This document shows, one piece after another, positions 6,406 through 10,468 of a stretch of DNA of 10,468 bases. Made by a program: the position numbers and the translations under genes. The first letter of the stretch is position 1, and the number at the start of each line of letters is the position of its first letter. The DNA lies in contig CALCHE010000179.1 in assembly GCA_937901145.1 (NCBI GenBank), positions 1 through 10,468 of the forward strand. The letters run 5' to 3'. Source of the DNA: an uncultured Clostridia bacterium (GTDB lineage Bacteria; Bacillota; Clostridia; Oscillospirales; Acutalibacteraceae). Below the pieces are notes generated by a model, which saw only the letters and a list, made by a program, of their open reading frames with translations, did not search any database and was not told the origin of the DNA.

Positions 6406-6738
6406 ATGAAAGCAAGAATTCCCGGCGGCATGGGTGGCGGCCAGATGAATATGATGAAAAAAATCCAGGAGATGCAGGCTCAGCTCGAGCAGAAGCAGGC
6501 AGAAATCGAAGCAAGCGAATTCACTGCTTCCGCAGGTGGCGGAGCAGTAGAGGTTACTGTTTCAGGCGCTCACGAAGTAAAGGATATCAAGCTTCAGCCC
6601 GATGTTGTAGATCCCGATGACATCGAAATGCTCTCTGACCTTATCATCGCCGCTACTAACGAAGCTATGAGAAAAGCCGACGAGGCTATGGAACAGGCTA
6701 TGAATGCCGCTAAGGGCGGTCTTAACCTTCCCTTCTGA
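6406..6738 (+). CDS. ybaB: YbaB/EbfC family nucleoid-associated protein
   Basis: A 110-residue protein of the YbaB/EbfC family, which form tweezer-like dimers that bind DNA and are almost always encoded between dnaX and recR. The N-terminus is Gly/Met-rich (GGMGGGQMNMMKKIQEMQ), followed by a helical segment with heptad character (about 14-38, MQAQLEQKQAEIEAS). Next comes the conserved core FTASAGGGAVEVTVSG with VKDIKLQPDVVDPDDIEMLSDLIIAATNEAMRKA, then a flexible end GGLNLPF. Length and layout fit the family. AAGGAG lies 9 nt before the ATG, and a strong promoter is just upstream. Its stop overlaps the recR start by one base (TGATG), suggesting translational coupling. Confidence 0.95.
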   Translation: MKARIPGGMGGGQMNMMKKIQEMQAQLEQKQAEIEASEFTASAGGGAVEVTVSGAHEVKDIKLQPDVVDPDDIEMLSDLIIAATNEAMRKADEAMEQAMNAAKGGLNLPF

Positions 6739-7340
6739 TGGCAGGCTATAACGTAGCCTCTCTTTCGAGGCTTATCGAACAGTTTGAGCGTATGCCCGGT
6801 ATCGGACATAAAACTGCCCAAAGAATGGCATTTTATGTTCTCGGACTGAAAAAAGAGGAAGCGCAGGCTTTTTCCGACGCTATCCTCAATGCTCACGAAA
6901 AAATCAAAAAGTGCATCCGTTGCTGTAATTTAGCCGAGGATGAGCTATGTCCTATCTGTAAAAGTGCGGGCAGAGATGAAAGCCTTGTCTGCGTGGTCGA
7001 GGACCCGAGAGATGTTATGGCTTTCGAGCGCACTCACGAATATGAGGGTACATATCATGTCCTTCACGGAGTTATCTCCCCTATGAACGGCATCGGCCCT
7101 GAGGATATTACAGTCAAGGAGCTTATTTCGAGGTTTTCCGACGGTAAAATCAAGGAAGTCATTATGGCAACCAATCCCACTGTCGAGGGCGAAGCGACTG
7201 CGATGTATATTTCCCGTCTGCTGAAGCCTCTCGGTATTACTGTGTCAAGACTCGCTTACGGCGTCCCCGTAGGTGCAGACCTTGAATATGCCGATGAGGT
7301 TACTCTCACCAGAGCCCTCGAGGGAAGAAGAAGCCTTTGA
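6738..7340 (+). CDS. recR: Recombination mediator protein RecR
   Basis: A 200-residue protein, the normal RecR length. In order: an N-terminal helix-hairpin-helix (MPGIGHKTAQRMAFYVL, 19-35), a zinc finger with Cys59, Cys62, Cys71 and Cys74, a Toprim domain (about 82-175, with LVCVVEDPRDVMAFERT and the conserved YHVLHGVISPMNGIGPEDI), and the C-terminal segment with RLAYGVPVGADLEYADEVTLTRALEGRR. RecR acts with RecO (and RecF) to load RecA on SSB-coated single-stranded DNA at gaps. The ATG shares its A with the ybaB stop TGA, so translation probably depends on ribosomes finishing ybaB; no separate ribosome site of note is visible. No clear terminator follows. Confidence 0.97.
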   Translation: MAGYNVASLSRLIEQFERMPGIGHKTAQRMAFYVLGLKKEEAQAFSDAILNAHEKIKKCIRCCNLAEDELCPICKSAGRDESLVCVVEDPRDVMAFERTHEYEGTYHVLHGVISPMNGIGPEDITVKELISRFSDGKIKEVIMATNPTVEGEATAMYISRLLKPLGITVSRLAYGVPVGADLEYADEVTLTRALEGRRSL

Positions 7341-7341
7341 T

Positions 7342-7376
7342 AATTCGGAATTCTCAATTCTCAATGCACAATCGCG
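7342..7376 (+). repeat. Degenerate heptanucleotide repeat array, left
   Basis: Starting two bases after the recR stop, five consecutive 7-nt units all begin with AAT: two are exactly AATTCTC (7349-7355 and 7356-7362), preceded by AATTCGG and followed by AATGCAC and AATCGCG. The rest of the 108-nt gap to the next gene (7377-7448) is AT-rich and shows only a weak GCGGG/CCCGC pairing; I see no clear promoter or terminator in it. Confidence 0.6.
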
Positions 7377-7448
7377 GGCGAGGCTCACGAATAAACAAGT
7401 AACAACCCGCCATATTTAATAAGTGATTAATTTTATAGATGCGAATCA

Positions 7449-7700
7449 ATGAAAAATAAAGATATAATCTCCGCGCACAAATTTTCTGAAAATCATAAAG
7501 CAGAGTTGATTAACGATAAAAAATGCGGTTGCTTTTACTGTCTGGAAATTTTTGAGCCAAGCGAAATAATTCAGTGGCTTAAAGACTCCGGTGAAACAGC
7601 ACTCTGTCCGTTTTGCGGTATTGATGCTGTAATAGGAGAGAGCTCCGGCTATCCTGTTACAAAAGATTTTTTAAAAGCAATGCAGGAATATTGGTTCTGA
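7449..7700 (+). CDS. Small zinc-ribbon protein, unknown function
   Basis: An 83-residue protein with two Cys pairs, Cys28-X2-Cys31 (KCGCFYCLEIF) and Cys53-X2-Cys56 (ALCPFCGIDAV), that should bind one zinc as a ribbon. Between them is FEPSEIIQWL, and the tail reads GESSGYPVTKDFLKAMQEYWF. I recall similar short cytoplasmic proteins of unknown function in many bacteria, which suggests a real conserved fold, but no activity can be named. The ATG is the only in-frame start after the stop at 7428, and it lacks a recognisable Shine-Dalgarno sequence, so translation may be weak or leaderless. It interrupts recR and smpB and is flanked on both sides by heptad repeats, which hints at an acquired gene (inference). 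Confidence 0.75.
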   Translation: MKNKDIISAHKFSENHKAELINDKKCGCFYCLEIFEPSEIIQWLKDSGETALCPFCGIDAVIGESSGYPVTKDFLKAMQEYWF

Positions 7701-7726
7701 AAATACATTTAGGTTTATTCAGAACC
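7693..7726 (+). other. Inverted repeat at the end of the zinc-ribbon gene
   Basis: GGTTCTGAA (7693-7701, containing the TGA stop) pairs perfectly with TTCAGAACC (7718-7726) over a 16-nt loop. No T-run follows on either strand, so it is not a standard terminator; it may be a 3' stabilising hairpin. Confidence 0.5.
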
Positions 7727-7770
7727 TACTAAGTGGAAATAATCTTTCCGATATACACACGGTTCGGCGC

Positions 7771-7805
7771 AATTCTGCACTTTGCGTTCTGAATTCTGCA
7801 TTTAC
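7771..7805 (+). repeat. Degenerate heptanucleotide repeat array, right
   Basis: AATTCTGCA occurs at 7771-7779 and again at 7792-7800, exactly 21 bp (three heptads) apart, with the related units CACTTTG and CGTTCTG in between. The unit resembles the AATTCTC heptads on the other side of the zinc-ribbon gene. The array ends just before the smpB ribosome site. The remaining gap from 7727 to 7770 shows nothing else I can name. Confidence 0.6.
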
Positions 7806-7823
7806 AGAAAGGTGGTGCCTTCT

Positions 7824-8291
7824 TTGGCAGTATCAAAACCCGACGAAAGACAAGTTGTTGCCCAGAACAAAAAAGCAAGGCACGACTATTTCGTTCTCGA
7901 AACCTATGAAGCCGGAATAGAGCTTTTCGGCACAGAAGTAAAATCTATCCGCAAGGGTAAAATAAATCTCAAGGACTCCTGGTGCAGCATCGATGCGGGA
8001 GAAATCTTCGTAAACGGTATGCACATCAGCCACTATGAACAAGGTAATATCTTTAACCGTGACCCTATGCGAGTGAAACGTCTTCTGATGCATAAAAAAG
8101 AAATCAACCGACTTTTAGGTGTAACTAAACAGCAGGGTCTTACCCTTATTCCTCTTTCTGTTTATTTCCTCAAAGGCAGAGCCAAACTGGAAATCGGTCT
8201 TTGCAAAGGTAAAAAGAATTACGATAAAAGAGAAACCTTAGCCAAGCGCGATGCCCAGAGAGATATGGAAAGAGCGGCAAAAAACAGGTAA
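7824..8291 (+). CDS. smpB: SsrA-binding protein SmpB
   Basis: A 155-residue protein when started at TTG 7824, which has AAAGGTGG (7808-7815) 8 nt upstream; the in-frame ATG at 7782 lies in the heptad-repeat region without a ribosome site and would add 14 atypical residues. Family landmarks are NKKARHDYF (15-23), GTEVKSIR (36-43), HISHYEQGN (67-75), RLLMHKKEI (86-94) and the basic C-terminal tail with GKKNYDKRE (129-137), which enters the decoding centre on stalled ribosomes. SmpB binds the tRNA-like part of tmRNA and brings it to stalled ribosomes with EF-Tu. The ssrA gene follows 67 nt downstream, so both partners of trans-translation are encoded together. Confidence 0.95.
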   Translation: MAVSKPDERQVVAQNKKARHDYFVLETYEAGIELFGTEVKSIRKGKINLKDSWCSIDAGEIFVNGMHISHYEQGNIFNRDPMRVKRLLMHKKEINRLLGVTKQQGLTLIPLSVYFLKGRAKLEIGLCKGKKNYDKRETLAKRDAQRDMERAAKNR

Positions 8292-8300
8292 TTATTACAT

Positions 8301-8329
8301 TTGCTTTATCTTAAGCAAGGTGATATAAT
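8301..8329 (+). promoter_or_regulatory. Promoter for ssrA
   Basis: TTGCTT (8301-8306), a 17-nt spacer and a perfect TATAAT (8324-8329). Transcription would start near 8336, about 23 nt before the mature tmRNA 5' end, so the precursor needs 5' trimming as expected for RNase P. The -35 forms an inverted repeat with AAGCAA at 8313-8318. Confidence 0.75.
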
Positions 8330-8358
8330 AAATAAGCACTATGCTTTAAAATTCATAC

Positions 8359-8706
8359 GGGGATGAAAGGATTTCGACGGGGGTTTTGAAGCACGATAAG
8401 CGGGTAGCGCTGTGGCAATCGCTTTAAAAGGTCACACATTTAAAAATAACTGACAACAATACAGTTTTAAAGGCTGCTTAAGCGGCCCGTCTTGGTTAAG
8501 AGTACTGCGGCTTAACTAAAGGCGTCGATCAGCAGTGAACGTGTACGGCAGAGCATCCTCGTATGCCGTCACGCATCAGAGGATACTGAAGCTTCAAGCC
8601 TGTCATTCGGCGTGAAGCTGAGGGAATGCTAAAAGACTGACTGCACCCGGAGAAAGTTGTGTGAATGGATTTTCGGACGCGGTTTCGATTACCGCCATCT
8701 CCACCA
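8359..8706 (+). ncRNA. ssrA: Transfer-messenger RNA (tmRNA)
   Basis: A 348-nt tmRNA. The 5' end GGGGATG (8359-8365) pairs with CATCTCC (8696-8702), with a G3-U wobble as in alanine-accepting tRNAs. The T arm is GCGGT/ACCGC around loop TTCGATT (8679-8695), and CCA is encoded (8704-8706). The conserved GATTTCGACGGGG follows the 5' acceptor strand. The tag reading frame ends GCT GCT TAA (8473-8481), with the stop in the UUAA loop of a GGCTGC/GCGGCC hairpin (8472-8487). By analogy with other tmRNAs, a UAACU just before GAC (8452) marks GAC as resume codon, giving tag (A)DNNTVLKAA. The first tag residue is therefore inferred; the end is clear. Tagged proteins are degraded by ClpXP-type proteases. 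Confidence 0.96.
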
Positions 8707-8713
8707 AACACAA

Positions 8714-8773
8714 GTCAGACGAACTCCTACTATTTCTTCACAGGCGGCTTCGCCGTGAGAGTGGATCTCTGAC
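8714..8773 (+). other. Structured spacer between tmRNA 3' end and terminator
   Basis: GTCAGA (8714-8719) can pair with TCTGAC (8768-8773), enclosing a hairpin of TCAC-A-GGCG (8738-8746) with CGCC-GTGA (8751-8758) around GCTT, with one bulged A. It would form part of the 3' trailer of the ssrA precursor. Confidence 0.4.
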
Positions 8774-8780
8774 AACAAAG

Positions 8781-8818
8781 AAAGAACCAAGGTTAGAAAT
8801 AGCCTTGGTTCTTTTATT
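8781..8818 (+). terminator. Strong Rho-independent terminator of ssrA
   Basis: A 15-bp stem (8781-8795 with 8800-8814, one T-G wobble) capped by a GAAA tetraloop and running into T's at 8812-8816. On the other strand it is followed by CTTTGTTG, so it may also stop the convergent hydrolase transcript that ends at 8837. Confidence 0.92.
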
Positions 8819-8836
8819 CGGTATTATTTTTTGTGA

Positions 8837-10468
8837 TTATCCGTTGACGGCATTGTCAAGTGAGCCGGGATTTCCGTTTGTAAGATTAACAAGGAACTTG
8901 AGCATTGCTGTAAGCCAGCGGAAGAAAGCCATAAGCTTTGTAACTACTGAAGGCTTCTGTGTTTTTGTGTCTTCTGAGGTGTCGTTCCAGTTGCTTACGT
9001 TTGCGTTTTCTTCGGTCATCTTTTCAACTCTTGACGTTTCGGCATCTTCACGGCCTGTGTCGGGATCAATTTCACCTGTGCCGGGGATACGTACAACGAA
9101 CCGAGGAAGGTCGGGGTCTGAATTTACAGTGAAGTTGTCGTTAGCGGCAAAAGCCTCAATAACCTTATAGTCATAAGCCCATGCGTTGTGAGGCATATTC
9201 TTTTCGTACCATACGGAATCCTTGAAAAGACTTGTTGAAGCATCAATCTGCTTGTCGGGTGAGATGTATTTGTCGGTTCCGTTTGCAACGGCAGCCTGAA
9301 TGTAAGAATCGGGAAGCACGTCGTATACACTCTTGGCAACTGTTGCACCGAAGGAAGCGTGCTCAAGATCTGCCATTTCGTCGGAAAGCTGATCCTGACT
9401 CTTTACAAAGGGATACATCTGAACTCCGTATTTGGCTGTTGCACCGAAGTGTATGCCTTTTTCCTGACAAGCCTTGATGATATCTTCCTTGCAATTACCC
9501 GTCTGATTAAAGTAGTCCTCGATCTTTGCGATAACGCCTGCATATTTTGTGCGGTATTCACTGCCCTCGGGACCGAATACAAAGTTGATTGCTTCGTTAA
9601 GACGTTCGGGCTGAATTATTGTCCAGTAGCCGGGCATTGTGCCGTAGAAGGCGATGACGAGCATGGGAACAAGAACTTCATATACCTTTTGGTAAATATC
9701 GTCAAGTGTCTGACCGAGCATATCAACAATACCGAGCTGTACAAAAAGATCAAGTGTTGTAACAATTACCTCATTGATAACGGGAGAAGCATCAATCATA
9801 CCGGCAATGGTATCTGCATCAGCGTCGATATATTCGTCTGCGAATCTCTGGAGACTCTTTGCATCAACCTTGATGTCACCGCAGAAAACGTCAGTAAGAA
9901 TAGCGGTGCTGTTACCGACTGTTGAGTTGAAAAATACGTTTTTGACATAACCCTCATCACCGTATTCTTCAAGGTAAGCAAGAACATAAGAACCGCCGAG
10001 ACAGTTGCCTGCAAGGGTAACCTTTCTGCCGCCGTTAACCTTGCTTACGTTTTTGATATATGTGTGAAGAAGGTCAACAATTCTTACGGTTTCACCGTAG
10101 GGAATATCGTAGGGCGAAAGACGCCAGTCGTAATAGAAGGTGTAATCGGTAGCACCGTATTTAGCCTGGTATCTGCGGTCGGCATTACAGCTTGTTCTGT
10201 TTGAATTCAAGCTTGAAGAGCTGATGCCTGAGCTGTTGCGGGGAGAACCGTTTTCGTCAAGAACAACGTCTGCCATAATGGGTGAAAGCTCTTCATAACA
10301 AACCTTGTAGTAGTTATCCCATTTATCAAAAAGAAGACCCTCTGTAAGAAAAGGAATAAGAATGTTCTTTGCGGTTTCACCGATTTTTCCGTCGAAATCA
10401 CTTGCACCTATGGGCCAGATTTCTGTTTCGTTGCCGTTTTCGTCTCTGTTGACCAGTTCAACACCGTC
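8837..10468 (-). CDS. LCAT/lipase-like alpha/beta hydrolase, N-terminus beyond the window
   Basis: The frame is open from the right edge to a TAA at 8837-8839, giving 543 visible residues; the internal ATG at 10276 is visible residue 65 and is not the true start, because the frame upstream (for example ENGNETEIWPIGASDFDG) continues the same protein. FYYDWRLSPYD (about 111-121) and the strand-elbow-helix VTLAGNCLGGSYVLAYL (about 150-166) match the LCAT-like lipase/esterase fold. The nucleophile position in GNCLGG is Cys156, where Ser is usual. Likely partners are Asp410 (in QIDAST) and His427 (in NMPHNAWAYDY), by spacing and context only. The C-terminus has a Thr/Glu/Asp-rich stretch and a hydrophobic helix (KLMAFFRWLTAMLKFLVNL), perhaps membrane-associating. 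An ester or acyl substrate is likely but not identified. Whether it has a signal peptide cannot be seen. Confidence 0.85.
   Translation of the reverse strand, partial: DGVELVNRDENGNETEIWPIGASDFDGKIGETAKNILIPFLTEGLLFDKWDNYYKVCYEELSPIMADVVLDENGSPRNSSGISSSSLNSNRTSCNADRRYQAKYGATDYTFYYDWRLSPYDIPYGETVRIVDLLHTYIKNVSKVNGGRKVTLAGNCLGGSYVLAYLEEYGDEGYVKNVFFNSTVGNSTAILTDVFCGDIKVDAKSLQRFADEYIDADADTIAGMIDASPVINEVIVTTLDLFVQLGIVDMLGQTLDDIYQKVYEVLVPMLVIAFYGTMPGYWTIIQPERLNEAINFVFGPEGSEYRTKYAGVIAKIEDYFNQTGNCKEDIIKACQEKGIHFGATAKYGVQMYPFVKSQDQLSDEMADLEHASFGATVAKSVYDVLPDSYIQAAVANGTDKYISPDKQIDASTSLFKDSVWYEKNMPHNAWAYDYKVIEAFAANDNFTVNSDPDLPRFVVRIPGTGEIDPDTGREDAETSRVEKMTEENANVSNWNDTSEDTKTQKPSVVTKLMAFFRWLTAMLKFLVNLTNGNPGSLDNAVNG

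Noticed and set aside
7782..7823. ATG-initiated longer SmpB
   Set aside because: The extra 14 residues come from heptad-repeat DNA and contain the ribosome site of the TTG start; SmpB length and N-terminus fit the TTG.
8661..9170. 169-residue plus-strand reading frame
   Set aside because: It begins inside the tmRNA acceptor half, runs through the terminator and continues antisense to the hydrolase, so it cannot be an independent gene.
9359..9925. 188-residue plus-strand reading frame
   Set aside because: It is antisense to the alpha/beta hydrolase, is Cys-rich and low in domain-like patterns, and is a shadow of that gene's codon use.

Overview
The window looks like a chromosomal housekeeping segment of a low-to-moderate GC Clostridia-type Firmicute, plausibly a gut Oscillospiraceae/Ruminococcaceae relative. 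Evidence for this is AAAGGAG-type ribosome sites, sigma-A promoters with 17-nt spacers, an SRP RNA gene directly upstream of dnaX-ybaB-recR (the order known from Bacillus and Clostridia), and smpB placed next to ssrA. The genus is inferred, not proven.

Layout. At 1-1592 (+) is the 3' part of a U32-family (RlhA/YdcP-like) protein and a dCMP/ComEB-type deaminase, closed by a strong terminator. At 1643-2403 (+) is a separate unit: an imperfect 32-bp tandem repeat overlapping the likely promoter, then an XRE-type regulator fused to a four-helix membrane domain, with a well-formed internal ribosome site between the two halves. A shared hairpin at 2420-2457 separates it from two minus-strand genes: an uncharacterised radical SAM/SPASM-like enzyme (2457-3890) and a single-pass 83-residue membrane protein (3998-4249).

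From 4441 to 7340 (+) lies the conserved genome-maintenance block: promoter, SRP RNA, dnaX (clamp loader tau/gamma), then ybaB and recR. The last two have their own strong promoter overlapping the dnaX stop codon and are coupled by a TGATG overlap. At 7341-7823 an orphan zinc-ribbon gene sits between two degenerate heptanucleotide arrays. At 7824-8815 (+) come smpB and the ssrA tmRNA with its own promoter and terminator, which together form the trans-translation ribosome-rescue system. From 8837 to the right edge (-) is most of an LCAT/lipase-like alpha/beta hydrolase whose nucleophile elbow carries Cys instead of Ser.

Most of the window is ordinary, conserved gene content and I do not see a complete new system. 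The points most worth checking are the internal start in the XRE-membrane gene, the Cys-elbow hydrolase, the unusual tmRNA tag ending in Lys-Ala-Ala, the heptad repeats and the possible dnaX recoding site.
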